The notes: generated by a model from the sequence alone, not told the origin. A stretch of 47,393 nucleotides of DNA from Desulfobulbaceae bacterium (GCA_003249645.1 QKIH01000180.1:1-47393), one strand, 5' to 3'. Positions 35,939 to 45,186 are shown, counted from the first letter of the stretch. A program made the numbers and translations.

Positions 35939-36337
35939 ATGATCACAGTCACTGCAGCCATAATAGTTAAAGACGGGCTTATACTCGCCGCAAGACGTAA
36001 AGTCGGCCTTCATCTTGCCGGTTTCTGGGAATTTCCCGGTGGAAAACTCGAAGAGGGTGAACAACCTGAAGAGTGTCTGCAGAGGGAGCTCTTCGAGGAG
36101 TTCAGCATAGAGGCAGAAATCGGTAGCTTCGTTGGCGAGTCTGTTTATAAATACCATGAAAAAACCATCCGGTTGCTCGGTTTTCTCACGACCCACACCG
36201 GAGGTGAATTCACGCTCACCGATCATGATGAGATTCAATGGCTCACTATCACACAGTTGCCCAGGCTTCAATGGGCACCAGCGGATATCCCTCTGGTAGA
36301 AATTCTTCAAAAGAAGATATCAGATAACACTTTATAA
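35939..36337 (+). CDS. mutT: MutT-type Nudix hydrolase (8-oxo-dGTP diphosphatase)
   Basis: The 132-aa product has the MutT pattern: a start VTAAIIVKDGLILAARR, WEFPGGKLEEGE leading into the Nudix box, and RELFEEFSIE closing it (about residues 34-60). A late IQWLTITQLP matches the MutT substrate-side segment. MutT clears 8-oxo-dGTP from the nucleotide pool; the related CTP pyrophosphatase NudG cannot be excluded. The length is normal. It follows the transporter gene closely on the same strand. Confidence 0.85.
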   Translation: MITVTAAIIVKDGLILAARRKVGLHLAGFWEFPGGKLEEGEQPEECLQRELFEEFSIEAEIGSFVGESVYKYHEKTIRLLGFLTTHTGGEFTLTDHDEIQWLTITQLPRLQWAPADIPLVEILQKKISDNTL

Positions 36338-36460
36338 TATATTGTCTTTTCGATTTTCTTTTTTTCCAATATAGAGCAGAATTGATTGAAGACAAAAATT
36401 TTTTGAAGTTATTACCAGTAATCTTCGGAACAATTTGCATTCGCCTTGCCGATCGTTAAA

Positions 36461-38695
36461 ATGATAAGTATGAGAACCGGAAAAAACAGATTCAGAGAAG
36501 GCGTGGCCGCACCGATTGTCGCAATACTCTTTTTCTGTCTTCTTTCCACCTCTTTTCTTATCTGGGTTCGATCACACGTTTATCAGCACTTCTATGCCGA
36601 TCTCAATAAACATCTGCTCGTCATTGCAGAGGTAGTTCCCCTCATTTTACCCGAAGATTACCACTCGCGAGCCAAAACCCCTAAGGCCATAAGTGAGACC
36701 GAATATAAGATGATTGAGGATAAACTCACTCTGCTTGCCGAAAATTCCGGCGCTAAATATATCTGGACAGATGTCATTATCGACGGAAAGGTCTTTCTCA
36801 CCTCCTGCAATCGCACTTCAGGTCCTGATCGTCCTGATGCAGCAATCTATTATTTTATGCCATATCCCAATGGAGTCTCGAAAGAAGAGATGAGCGCCTT
36901 TTCAGAAAAGGTCCCCGTTTATGCAACTTTTTCTGATCTCTGGGGGAACTTTCAGGCAGTATTCGTGCCGATCAAAAATCCGGATGGCTCCATCTATCTT
37001 GCCTGTGCCGAATATACGGTTGATTATGTCGATGTAATACTCGGCAAGAGCAACATTTTTTTCATAATTGGCCTGATTGTTTTCCTGATCGGTATTTCCC
37101 CCATCGGTTATCTCTACGTCCAAAGATCACGGCGAAACCGAAAACTTCTTGAAAGCAAAAATGCACAGCTGGAGCTGAGTAAAGAACGATTACGGATCAC
37201 TCTTCACTCAATTGCCGATGGTGTAGTCGTCACCGACAGCTATGGAGTTATCACCGCCATGAACCAGGTTGCAGAAAAACTCTGCGGGTGGAAGTCATCA
37301 GAAGCTATCGGCCAGCCCCATGAACATATACTGCAATTTATTTATCCCGATAATCAGAAGAATGCTCCAAGTCAGATTCACAATGTTCTCACTTCTCAAC
37401 AACCTCATACTGCTGACAGAGACATCAACCTTGTCAGTAGAAACGGCTCTACTATTGCAGTGAGTGACAGTGCCGCACCTATAAGAGATGATGAAACAGG
37501 TGTAACCAGCGGTGTTGTCCTGGTAATACGTGATGTCACCGAACATAATAAAATTGAGGAAGAACGCAGGCAAAACCAGAAATTGCACGCTCTCGGCCAG
37601 CTCACTGGCGGTATTGCCCACGATGTCAACAATATGCTCTGCGGTATTTCCAGCGCTGCCGACTTGCTTGAGAAAATAGTCGCCGAAGACCCAAAAGCCA
37701 TGCAATGTGTCTCCCTGATTAAGAATGCCTCCGAACGAACCTCAGATCTTACAGGCAAGCTCCTCACTTTCAGCCGTAAAGGCAAAATCGTCACCAAGCC
37801 GGTAGATTTACACTCTCTTATCAGAGACACTATTGCTCTTCTGGAAAGAAGCATCGATAAACGCATTACCATCACTACCGATTGCGCAGCTGAGTTCCAC
37901 ATCGTTAACGGTGATCCATCCCAAATTCAGAACGGACTGCTCAACCTTTTTATCAATGCTCGAGATGCCATGCCCGATGGTGGTAATCTACATGTAGAAA
38001 CAGCTCTCGCTGAATTTGATGAAACATACTGTCAAGTTGACCCCGATTTTAAACCCGGCAAGTATATTCAGGTTTCGATTCAGGATAGCGGTCACGGAAT
38101 CCCGCTTGAAATTCAGGCCAATATCTTCGAACCTTTTTACACCACAAAAGAAGTTGGCAAGGGAACAGGGCTTGGCTTGGCCTCTGTATACGGCATGATC
38201 AGGGAGCATCACGGTGTCATTCGATTTTACAGCGAACCCGGAAAAGGAACCGCCTTTCACGTTTATCTTCCGCTTTCAGATAAAGCTGCATCACCAAATG
38301 AAATAGAATACAAACAAACCAGCCTTCAGGGTCACGGTACTATTTTACTGGTTGATGACGAAGATATTCTCAGACAGACCGGATCTCTACTGCTCGAACA
38401 CATGGGTTATACGGTTATTCTGGCAAAAGACGGTGCCGAAGCAGTAAAAATTTATCAGGAAAGACATGACCAAATAGATTGTATCATTCTCGACATCGTC
38501 ATGCCTGTTATGAACGGGAAAGAGGCATTTGAACATCTGATCCGAATAAACCCTGATGCAAAAGTTATAATTTCATCAGGTTTCACCCGTGATATCAATA
38601 TGAATACCATGCTGGAAACAGGAGCTGCAGGATACCTGATGAAGCCGTTCAACCAGCTGCATTTGCAAAAGATACTTACTGAAGCAATGGAATAA
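36461..38695 (+). CDS. Membrane hybrid sensor histidine kinase (PAS-HisKA-HATPase-REC)
   Basis: Taken from ATG 36461, the 744-aa product has TM1 (about residues 16-36), a ~160-aa periplasmic sensor of Cache-like size, TM2 (about 198-222), PAS (about 243-365), HisKA with His387 in GGIAHDVNN, an ATPase domain (LLNLFINARDAMP, DSGHGI, GTGLGLASV) and a C-terminal receiver (LLVDDED, acceptor Asp in IILDIVMPVMNG). An ATG at 36470 and a TTG at 36446 are other possible starts; none has a strong ribosome site. Like the kinase at 8004 it lacks an adjacent response regulator. The output is unknown. Confidence 0.9.
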   Translation: MISMRTGKNRFREGVAAPIVAILFFCLLSTSFLIWVRSHVYQHFYADLNKHLLVIAEVVPLILPEDYHSRAKTPKAISETEYKMIEDKLTLLAENSGAKYIWTDVIIDGKVFLTSCNRTSGPDRPDAAIYYFMPYPNGVSKEEMSAFSEKVPVYATFSDLWGNFQAVFVPIKNPDGSIYLACAEYTVDYVDVILGKSNIFFIIGLIVFLIGISPIGYLYVQRSRRNRKLLESKNAQLELSKERLRITLHSIADGVVVTDSYGVITAMNQVAEKLCGWKSSEAIGQPHEHILQFIYPDNQKNAPSQIHNVLTSQQPHTADRDINLVSRNGSTIAVSDSAAPIRDDETGVTSGVVLVIRDVTEHNKIEEERRQNQKLHALGQLTGGIAHDVNNMLCGISSAADLLEKIVAEDPKAMQCVSLIKNASERTSDLTGKLLTFSRKGKIVTKPVDLHSLIRDTIALLERSIDKRITITTDCAAEFHIVNGDPSQIQNGLLNLFINARDAMPDGGNLHVETALAEFDETYCQVDPDFKPGKYIQVSIQDSGHGIPLEIQANIFEPFYTTKEVGKGTGLGLASVYGMIREHHGVIRFYSEPGKGTAFHVYLPLSDKAASPNEIEYKQTSLQGHGTILLVDDEDILRQTGSLLLEHMGYTVILAKDGAEAVKIYQERHDQIDCIILDIVMPVMNGKEAFEHLIRINPDAKVIISSGFTRDINMNTMLETGAAGYLMKPFNQLHLQKILTEAME

Positions 38696-38738
38696 TCTGC
38701 CGCTCCTGTTTTACTCAAACGCCTATAGAATGTTTACC

Positions 38739-40061
38739 TCAAGCTGGACATTCGCTTTTCTTCTCATCGCTCAAATCGGTTTCAAAAATCTTCATGCCTT
38801 GTTTCATTGCACAAAAATCACCACACATGGTGCAGGTCTTCTGCTCTGACGGCATTCTGGTCTCTCGCACCTCTCTGGCTTTTTCCGGAAAGAGAAGATA
38901 TTTTTCCAGATCCCCCCAACGCATGTCACGTCTTGCCATTGCCGCCTGTTTCTCCTGCTCACGCCGCTCAGGATATTTTGCAACGTCACCTATCCTAACT
39001 GCCAGCCTGGTTGCTCTAACTCCTTCGCGCACATCGGCAACATTCGGTAATGCCAGATGTTCGGCCGGAGTGATATAGCAGACGAGGTCAGCACCGAATC
39101 GTGCCGAACTCGCAGCTCCGATAGCAGAACTGATATGGTCATAACCTGCTCCGGTATCGCAGGGTAACGGTCCGAGAACATAATATGGTGCATTACCGGA
39201 CATCCGCTTTTCTAAAATGATATTTGCCTCAATTTCATCTAAAGGAACATGGCCGGGACCTTCCACCATCATCTGGCAGCCGAGCTTTCTTCCACGCTCC
39301 GCCAACTCGCAGTTAATGATCATTTCAGCCATCTGCGCACGGTCATGGCTGTCATGGATTGCTCCAGCCCTGATACCGTTACCCAATGAAAGGACCGCAT
39401 CATATTTTTTCATTAGCTCACAAACCCTGTCAAACTGTTCGTAAAGCGGATTCTCTTTTTTATTGGCATCCATCCAGGCGACCATAAAGGTTCCGCCTTT
39501 TGATGCAAGTCCGCCATAACGGTATCCCTGAGCACGCAGTCGCTCAATGGTGTATTGGTTAATACCGCAATGAATGGCCATGAAGCTTAAGCCGTCTGCC
39601 AGCTGTTTTTCAATGAGGTCAAAAAGGTATGCAGGATCAAGTTTGGCAGGATTACGCGTTTTACGTATGGTCTCTTTGAACGCCTGATAGAGGGGTACAT
39701 TGCCAACCGGTAAATTGGTATTGGCCAGTACCTGACGTCGAATGGCATCAAGATCACCATCGGCACTGAGCTCCATCAAGGTATCTGCTCCCTCCTCTTC
39801 TGCAGCTTTAGCCTTTTTTACCTCAAGCTCAATATCACAGATATCAGAAGAAGTTCCGATAGACGCATTTACTTTCGTTCTTAAGCCGGTTCCAATCCCT
39901 ACGACTTTCTGGTTTTTTCGGTTTGGGTTACAGGGAATAACTATTTCACCTGCCGCTACCTTTTCACGGATATATTCCTGTGGCAGGCCTTCCATTGCAG
40001 CAACCTGCTGCATTATATCTGTGATCTTTCCATCTCTTGCCAGTTCCAGCTGTGTTTTCAT
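38739..40061 (-). CDS. bzaF: ThiC-superfamily radical SAM enzyme, probable 5-hydroxybenzimidazole synthase
   Basis: BzaF converts aminoimidazole ribotide to 5-hydroxybenzimidazole for the lower ligand of cobamides, as its paralogue ThiC makes the thiamine pyrimidine from the same substrate. The 440-aa product has the ThiC fold (TKVNASIGTSSD, MVEGPGHVPL, YITPAEHLALP) and a C-terminal radical SAM cluster CTMCGDFC. Several blocks differ from thiamine ThiC as I recall it: FMAIHCGINQYT, SKGGTFMVAWM, LSLGNGIRAGA and CDTGAGYDH, which fit BzaF. Above all it sits behind a cobalamin riboswitch with a terminator, which a thiamine gene would not need. GAGG precedes the ATG. No other bza or cob gene is adjacent. 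Confidence 0.78.
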   Translation of the reverse strand: MKTQLELARDGKITDIMQQVAAMEGLPQEYIREKVAAGEIVIPCNPNRKNQKVVGIGTGLRTKVNASIGTSSDICDIELEVKKAKAAEEEGADTLMELSADGDLDAIRRQVLANTNLPVGNVPLYQAFKETIRKTRNPAKLDPAYLFDLIEKQLADGLSFMAIHCGINQYTIERLRAQGYRYGGLASKGGTFMVAWMDANKKENPLYEQFDRVCELMKKYDAVLSLGNGIRAGAIHDSHDRAQMAEMIINCELAERGRKLGCQMMVEGPGHVPLDEIEANIILEKRMSGNAPYYVLGPLPCDTGAGYDHISSAIGAASSARFGADLVCYITPAEHLALPNVADVREGVRATRLAVRIGDVAKYPERREQEKQAAMARRDMRWGDLEKYLLFPEKAREVRETRMPSEQKTCTMCGDFCAMKQGMKIFETDLSDEKKSECPA

Positions 40062-40090
40062 AGTATCCTCGCTATGTATGCCGATCCTGC

Positions 40091-40136
40091 AATAAAAAAA
40101 GGGTTTTGCAAGAATCAGCTTCTTACAAAACCCTTT
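40091..40136 (-). terminator. Intrinsic terminator, expression platform of the cobalamin riboswitch
   Basis: On the minus strand, arms AAAGGGTTTTG and CAAAACCCTTT (40126-40136 and 40098-40108) extend inward to a 17-nt arm with one mismatch and a 5-nt loop, followed by TTTTTTTATT. It lies between the riboswitch and bzaF, so B12 binding can be expected to favour premature termination. Confidence 0.88.
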
Positions 40137-40154
40137 ACCATCAGATTTCTAAAA

Positions 40155-40310
40155 ACAAATGCCGATACGTCTTCTGGCTTCCGGCTTTAAATCACGAAGT
40201 CCACCTTCCCGATCTTATGACCAGTGGCATAACGACATCATAACATTTCCGGTTACAGCGGCGGGACCGCCACGGATTTTCACCGTGTTCCGTTTATCAT
40301 GCAATTCAAT
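40155..40310 (-). promoter_or_regulatory. Cobalamin riboswitch (adenosylcobalamin aptamer)
   Basis: Read on the minus strand, the segment has the conserved order of the B12 aptamer: GGTGAAAATCCGTGGCGG (40267-40284), the GCCGCTGTAACCGG turn, the B12-box GCCACTG (40222-40228), GGGAAGG (40203-40209 area) and AGCCGGAAGCCAGAAGACG (40168-40186). The ends can pair as P1. The aptamer is followed by an intrinsic terminator and then the ThiC/BzaF gene, so it is an OFF switch by transcription attenuation. A TPP riboswitch (CUGAGA box) is absent. Confidence 0.95.
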
Positions 40311-40452
40311 ATATTGAACTAAAATAGAGCTGTTTATTAAAAGCGTCAAGACAGATCGTATAAGATGTTAATTTCACATGTAATAAGCAAATAATTTGGA
40401 ATTCAATAATATCAATCTTACTTTGAACTTACTGAAACAGAGGTTTCTGATA

Positions 40453-40590
40453 ATGAATTTTCAACACAGCAATGCGCTTTCAATTAATTTGAAAGCTCGC
40501 AGAAAAACATCCTTATGCCTCACATCGTTTCAAAACCGGCTCAAGCACCTCAAAAATAGAGGATCAGCCAAATCCTTAAAATCTAAATAA
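40453..40590 (+). CDS. Possible small basic protein
   Basis: An ATG at 40453 with AGAGG about 9 nt upstream opens a 45-codon frame ending at 40590. The product would be very basic (many Lys and Arg, few acidic residues) with no membrane segment. It has no family likeness that I know. The surrounding region 40311-40695 holds nothing else I can identify. It could be chance. Confidence 0.25.
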   Translation: MNFQHSNALSINLKARRKTSLCLTSFQNRLKHLKNRGSAKSLKSK

Positions 40591-40695
40591 TCTCGGGTTA
40601 ATACAAAGCTATTAAGCTTCCGGCTGATACATTATTAATACTAGGACTTCTGAATTAATGATGTGTCCTTCTGCTAATCTGCAATGCACATTCAA

Positions 40696-41805
40696 CTAAC
40701 CATGACTATCAACAATATATTGATATAATTTGACAGTCTTATCTGCACAATTTTCCCATTGAAATTTTTCCACACGCTCTTTTCCCAGCTTTATTAAACT
40801 GTCTGATCTGGTTTTATTATAAACAACATTTTCAAGGGATTGAGCCATTTCATCTATTGAATAAGGCGAAAAAAATTCTGCTGCTGATCCAACAACTTCT
40901 GGTAAGCTGCCAGCATTACTACAAACTACAGGACAATTATGAGCCATAGCCTCCAATGGAGATAAGCCAAATCCTTCATATTTAGATGGATAAACAAATG
41001 CATTCGCATTCCGATAAAATTCTGCAAGTAATTTGTCCGGCCCGCCAATCTGCACGATCTGTTTATTATTCAAGCCAAGATGTTTTATATGGGCACATTC
41101 ACTCCTGCAAAATTTTCCACCTCCAAAGGCAACAACATTAAATTCTTTTTTGAGTCTGACTGATGAGCTGAATGCCTCAAGGAAAGAACTGAAATTCTTA
41201 TAACTATTCCGAAGACCAACATAAAGAATGTAAGGCTTCTGTCGGAATACACTAATATCCCAATCATTAGTCAGGTTTATTGGTATTTTTTTTGCGCCCA
41301 GGTGAATTACTGATGTTTTTTCTACTGGTATATTGAAGTAATTGAGTAAATCTTTTTGCGTGTTTTTTGATACGCAAATAATGTGGCTGGCTCTTTCTAT
41401 CGCTATCTTCTTTGAACTCAATATATGTTTGTTTCCATGGTTGAAAAGTTCAGGAATCATATCGTGTACTGTCACGATAGAAAGGCTCCTCACTGACGTT
41501 ACCGGCACTCTTGTGAAATAAGTTTCGTGGATAAGCTGCGGATTCCAACTTTCAATCCTCCTTTTACATAATACCATATTCAAAAAATGAAATAGTATGT
41601 TACTTTGATAAGGGTAATTTTTTATTTGAATACCGGATACGACGTCTTTCGGTAGATCATCCAGATACTTGTTTCTATAAAATGGAGCAAAAATCTTGAA
41701 ATCATGTTTGTTTTTTACCAAATGAACTGCAAGTTCACAGAAATAACGCGATATTCCACCGTAATATTGGGATGAAAATATATGACTATTAAATGCTATT
41801 TTCAT
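40696..41805 (-). CDS. Glycosyltransferase, GT4-like
   Basis: From ATG 41805 the 369-aa product is a GT-B-fold glycosyltransferase: MKIAFNSHIFSSQYYGGISRYF (Gly-rich N-terminal loop), a central nucleotide-sugar domain with LYVGLRNSYKNF, and the GT4 signature YPSKYEGFGLSPLEAMA with its E-x7-E pair. The donor and acceptor are not predictable. A longer frame from a TTG at 41826 adds nothing familiar. It is the last gene of the AT-rich minus-strand operon, 21 nt after the preceding glycosyltransferase. Codon use is more AT-rich than upstream housekeeping genes. Confidence 0.9.
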   Translation of the reverse strand: MKIAFNSHIFSSQYYGGISRYFCELAVHLVKNKHDFKIFAPFYRNKYLDDLPKDVVSGIQIKNYPYQSNILFHFLNMVLCKRRIESWNPQLIHETYFTRVPVTSVRSLSIVTVHDMIPELFNHGNKHILSSKKIAIERASHIICVSKNTQKDLLNYFNIPVEKTSVIHLGAKKIPINLTNDWDISVFRQKPYILYVGLRNSYKNFSSFLEAFSSSVRLKKEFNVVAFGGGKFCRSECAHIKHLGLNNKQIVQIGGPDKLLAEFYRNANAFVYPSKYEGFGLSPLEAMAHNCPVVCSNAGSLPEVVGSAAEFFSPYSIDEMAQSLENVVYNKTRSDSLIKLGKERVEKFQWENCADKTVKLYQYIVDSHG

Positions 41806-41826
41806 AAAATTTAATTCAAAAAACAA

Positions 41827-43215
41827 TCACTGTATTTTAGAGCAAGTAGTATCTTTCTCTATGAGTTTCAGCGTTGTTTGTATGAATTCTACGGAACTTT
41901 CTTGCCAACTTGGCCAACTGAACTCCTTGACCGGAATCACATCTTTTCCACTAGAGGGGGTAAGCAACCAACTCTGAAGTTGCACAGATAACGAATCAGC
42001 TTTTTCTAAATCAAAAAAATGACAATAGCTTGAACCGATTTCACGAAATGATGGAATATCGCTGGCGAAAACTTCAAGGTTATACGAGAGTCCTTCCACA
42101 ACGGGCAAACCGAAGCCTTCGGCAATGGATGAACATACGAGACAATCTGCGCGTTCTATTGCACTAGCCAGCTCATTATCACTTGCATTATCAAGGTATA
42201 ATAGACGCGTCCCGTAGTCTCTATGTTTTTTAATCCTTTCGATAAGCTCAGCAGACTTCCAACCATAACGGCCAACAATGATAAGAGAAATGTTCAAATC
42301 CTGGTCCCGCAAAGTGTCGTACGTATCTAATAGAAAACCTATATTTTTTCTGGGTTCAATAGTACCTACGGATAAAAGAACTTTTCCAGGAATACTCCAC
42401 AGCCTATGTTGATGCTCTAGCAGATTCTTACCTTTATCGATAGCATCAAGAGTTGCCCCTAATTTGAATGAATCACTGATAAATTGTTGTGGCGCTAATT
42501 CAGGATGCTGCTGCAGATAGCTCTGCAATGAAGCTCTTGTTGCTTCAGAGTTCGTAAGAAAAAAATCGGTTCTTGGAGCAATTATTTCGAACCAATTTAC
42601 ATAAGCTTTTATGGTATTTTCTGCACAGGTTTCAGGTAATATTAACGGAAAGAGATCATGAATCATTGTAACAATCTTGACACCATTAGAGCGTTGGGCT
42701 TCAAAAAGAAACCATAACATAGAATGTGCTTGCCAAGTTGCATCAACCAGTACGACAATATCGTTTGATCGGAAACATACTGTTCGACCGAAAAAATGTT
42801 TGAGGGGAATTGCTCCAAATTTAATGGAAATATAGGTTGATTCCCTCATAATGTGTGTGAGAGTGCTTCTTGCGCTTTTAGGTAGAAAGACTCTGCTGAT
42901 TAACAATACAGACTTTAATATTCTTCGAGGATTACCTGACTTGGCATAAAGAAGTTGTCGTATCTTTTGCTTTATTCTTACCGTAATATGTGGCCTTACA
43001 CTGAGTTCAGAAAAAATCCTAAAGAATTTATTTCCAGTCCATATAATCGGGAAGACATCTGCTTCATCGTATGTTAATGCCAAATTACAATTAACAAGAT
43101 TTCTTACAACACGTTGAATACCACTGTTACCTCCATTAATAAAAGTGCTGGTACATTCTATGAAAATTCGTCGCTTATTTTTAAGTAAATTTGGCTGTTT
43201 TGCAGATAGCTTCAT
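41827..43215 (-). CDS. Glycosyltransferase, GT4-like
   Basis: The 462-aa product shows an N-terminal GGNSGIQRVVRNL loop and a C-terminal GT4 domain: LLSVGTIEPRKNIGFLL, SLIIVGRYGW and CSSIAEGFGLPVVEGLS, where the E-x7-E pair binds the nucleotide-sugar phosphates. It shares the ISRYF/IQRVV-type N-terminal loop with its downstream neighbour, but the two are clearly different genes. Start and stop join the preceding sulfotransferase as TAATG, a one-base overlap, so translation is coupled. The likely role is adding a sugar to a sulfated surface glycan; this is inference from context. Confidence 0.9.
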   Translation of the reverse strand: MKLSAKQPNLLKNKRRIFIECTSTFINGGNSGIQRVVRNLVNCNLALTYDEADVFPIIWTGNKFFRIFSELSVRPHITVRIKQKIRQLLYAKSGNPRRILKSVLLISRVFLPKSARSTLTHIMRESTYISIKFGAIPLKHFFGRTVCFRSNDIVVLVDATWQAHSMLWFLFEAQRSNGVKIVTMIHDLFPLILPETCAENTIKAYVNWFEIIAPRTDFFLTNSEATRASLQSYLQQHPELAPQQFISDSFKLGATLDAIDKGKNLLEHQHRLWSIPGKVLLSVGTIEPRKNIGFLLDTYDTLRDQDLNISLIIVGRYGWKSAELIERIKKHRDYGTRLLYLDNASDNELASAIERADCLVCSSIAEGFGLPVVEGLSYNLEVFASDIPSFREIGSSYCHFFDLEKADSLSVQLQSWLLTPSSGKDVIPVKEFSWPSWQESSVEFIQTTLKLIEKDTTCSKIQ

Positions 43216-44177
43216 TACAGTGAGTATCCGTATTTTTCTAAAGGAAGTTGGAAAGTATTAACAAGCCAACGATTGTCAGGTTTAGCAGCGTCTGAGAGTT
43301 TTGCCTTCCATTCAGGTGATAAAATAACTTTTGCTGGGTGGTTGTTTCCAGCTTTTTGAGGGAAAAGACGACGTCTGTATCGTCGCCCTTTAACTTTTAA
43401 AAATAATTTTTGCCAACGTGATCGATTCAGTTGTCTCAGGAAAGATATTTGATCTTGTGTAATTCTTTCATGGAGGTGTTTATTTTGAAGCAACTCCATT
43501 GATTGTTCAAAATCAATATCAATAAAATTACAAATTCTACGATAGTAACTATCAGGATCAGTCACTAACTCCTCGAAAACGAACACACCGACATTCTCTC
43601 TCCCTAACATTTCAACAGACGATAAGATATTCCCACAATAAAAAAATCTCGGGTTTGCAGCAGTCCTCATCTGAAAATATTTATTGAGCCATTCATCAAT
43701 TTCAAGAAAAAAAGAATTACCCATTATGATCTTGTTGGAATGGAAAAACTGACCTTTTAAATTTTGCAGATATAAAGAAGGAAGCTGGTCTAGGGGATTT
43801 CGAATAGTTACCATAATCCGAAAAGGACTAACAACCGATCGCATTCTTTTTATTAGCTCAATAAATCGTTCTTCTGGAAAATTGACGATTCCTTCCCACG
43901 ATGCGACAACAACTTTTGCTTCACTATTGTCTTCCAAAAGCTGTTGCTCCAGATCTTCTTTAAATGGTATATGGCGTACTTCTTTAGTGAAATTCCACAG
44001 CATGGGGGACAGTAAATTATACACATTTTTTGACCGGCATCCTTTTGGATTACCGTTTTCACAATTTTTACCCAAATAATGAATTTCTGGATGTTTGGAA
44101 AAAAGACATTTCTGAAGGGTTGTTGTACCGGTTTTGGGAAAACCAATATGTAAAACAAAATTGTCTTTTGCACTCAT
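43215..44177 (-). CDS. PAPS-dependent sulfotransferase family protein (second copy)
   Basis: Sulfotransferases move sulfate from PAPS to a hydroxyl group. From ATG 44177, with AGAGGA 6 nt upstream, the 320-aa product has the 5'-phosphosulfate loop HIGFPKTGTTTLQ (10-22) and the 3'-phosphate block VTIRNPLDQLPSLY (about residue 122). It ends LPLEKYGYSL. It overlaps the neighbouring sulfotransferase gene by 4 nt (ATGA) and is clearly its paralogue: both share KTxTTTLQ, SKH/SEH-PEI-YLG and the YGYS end. The acceptor is most likely a sugar of the glycan made by this operon. Confidence 0.88.
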   Translation of the reverse strand: MSAKDNFVLHIGFPKTGTTTLQKCLFSKHPEIHYLGKNCENGNPKGCRSKNVYNLLSPMLWNFTKEVRHIPFKEDLEQQLLEDNSEAKVVVASWEGIVNFPEERFIELIKRMRSVVSPFRIMVTIRNPLDQLPSLYLQNLKGQFFHSNKIIMGNSFFLEIDEWLNKYFQMRTAANPRFFYCGNILSSVEMLGRENVGVFVFEELVTDPDSYYRRICNFIDIDFEQSMELLQNKHLHERITQDQISFLRQLNRSRWQKLFLKVKGRRYRRRLFPQKAGNNHPAKVILSPEWKAKLSDAAKPDNRWLVNTFQLPLEKYGYSL

Positions 44178-45181
44178 ATCATCCTCTGAAAATTGGAATA
44201 TCCATATTGAGTAAGGGGAAGATTCAACTTTTCCTGCAACCATAAATCCCCGTCTCTAGTCGTCTGTAATATTTTTTCCTGCCAGGGTCGGGAAATTGCT
44301 GCGTGAGCTTTCTCCCCGGGGTTCAAAGGCACCCCATTGTCATCAAGTTTCAGCGTTCTTTTTCGAATATTTTTTGAGGAATATTTAAAGAGCAAAGCTT
44401 TACTATAAGAACTGACTATACAATTTAAAATCGTGAGTTGTTCTTTTGTCCATCTGCTATTTTCAACTCTTTTCTTCACTAAAGAAAGAGTCTCTTCCGC
44501 GTTAATACCAATTATTGCACACATTTTTTTTAAAAATTTTTCCTGGTCCGCCAGCAACTCTTCAAATAAGAAAACAAGAACATTATCCTGTCCAAATTGA
44601 TCAATATACATCTGTATTGTTTCTGCATATTGAAGATGAGGCATTATCTCACCATTAAAATTTTCTTTCAGCCAATCATCTATCGGACGATAATAGACTG
44701 ATTTCCCACACCTTCCATTTGACCCCACGTTATCTCTTTTCAATTGTTGAAAATATGCTGATTCCAATAAAGCTACTGGATGACGGATAGTCATGATAAT
44801 TTTAGCATCACCAAAAACCATCTTAAGATTTCGTGCTCGGACTCGTCTTTTTGCAGAAATATCTGTTGAGTAAGATTCCCAGGACCATACAGGCAGAAGA
44901 TTTTTCCGCAAAGCTGGAGTGAGAATATCTTGTAATAGGATTTTGCATTTTTTAAAATCTGGAGAAAAAACATCGCCGTAACATATCTGATTCATTAAGG
45001 ATTGAACCGATACATCGCGACAAAAATCAAACTTCCTGTAATTTTTTGCATAATCCCTCCCGTCAAACCGTCCGAGATAAAATATTTCGCTATGCTCACT
45101 GAATAAGCGGCTCTGTAATGTGGTCGTTGCAGTTTTAGGCATACCGATATGTATTACAGGAGTTCGAAGAGAGTTTTTCAT
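44174..45181 (-). CDS. PAPS-dependent sulfotransferase family protein (first copy)
   Basis: The 335-aa product has HIGMPKTATTTLQ (11-23, the PAPS 5' loop), MTIRHPVALLESAYFQQLK (about 130-148, the 3'-phosphate-binding block), VLVFLFEELLAD, and the C-terminal LPLTQYGYSN. It is a paralogue of the next gene. It has no signal peptide, so it is cytoplasmic or membrane-peripheral, acting before export. It starts 5 nt after the ABC exporter gene and overlaps the second sulfotransferase gene by 4 nt. Carbohydrate sulfotransferases in bacteria are linked to sulfated lipopolysaccharide or capsule; the acceptor here is unknown. Confidence 0.88.
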   Translation of the reverse strand: MKNSLRTPVIHIGMPKTATTTLQSRLFSEHSEIFYLGRFDGRDYAKNYRKFDFCRDVSVQSLMNQICYGDVFSPDFKKCKILLQDILTPALRKNLLPVWSWESYSTDISAKRRVRARNLKMVFGDAKIIMTIRHPVALLESAYFQQLKRDNVGSNGRCGKSVYYRPIDDWLKENFNGEIMPHLQYAETIQMYIDQFGQDNVLVFLFEELLADQEKFLKKMCAIIGINAEETLSLVKKRVENSRWTKEQLTILNCIVSSYSKALLFKYSSKNIRKRTLKLDDNGVPLNPGEKAHAAISRPWQEKILQTTRDGDLWLQEKLNLPLTQYGYSNFQRMI

Positions 45182-45186
45182 TTAGG

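Noticed and set aside
40155..40310. A TPP riboswitch before the ThiC-like gene.
   Set aside because: No CUGAGA box or TPP helix layout; all conserved elements match the cobalamin aptamer instead.
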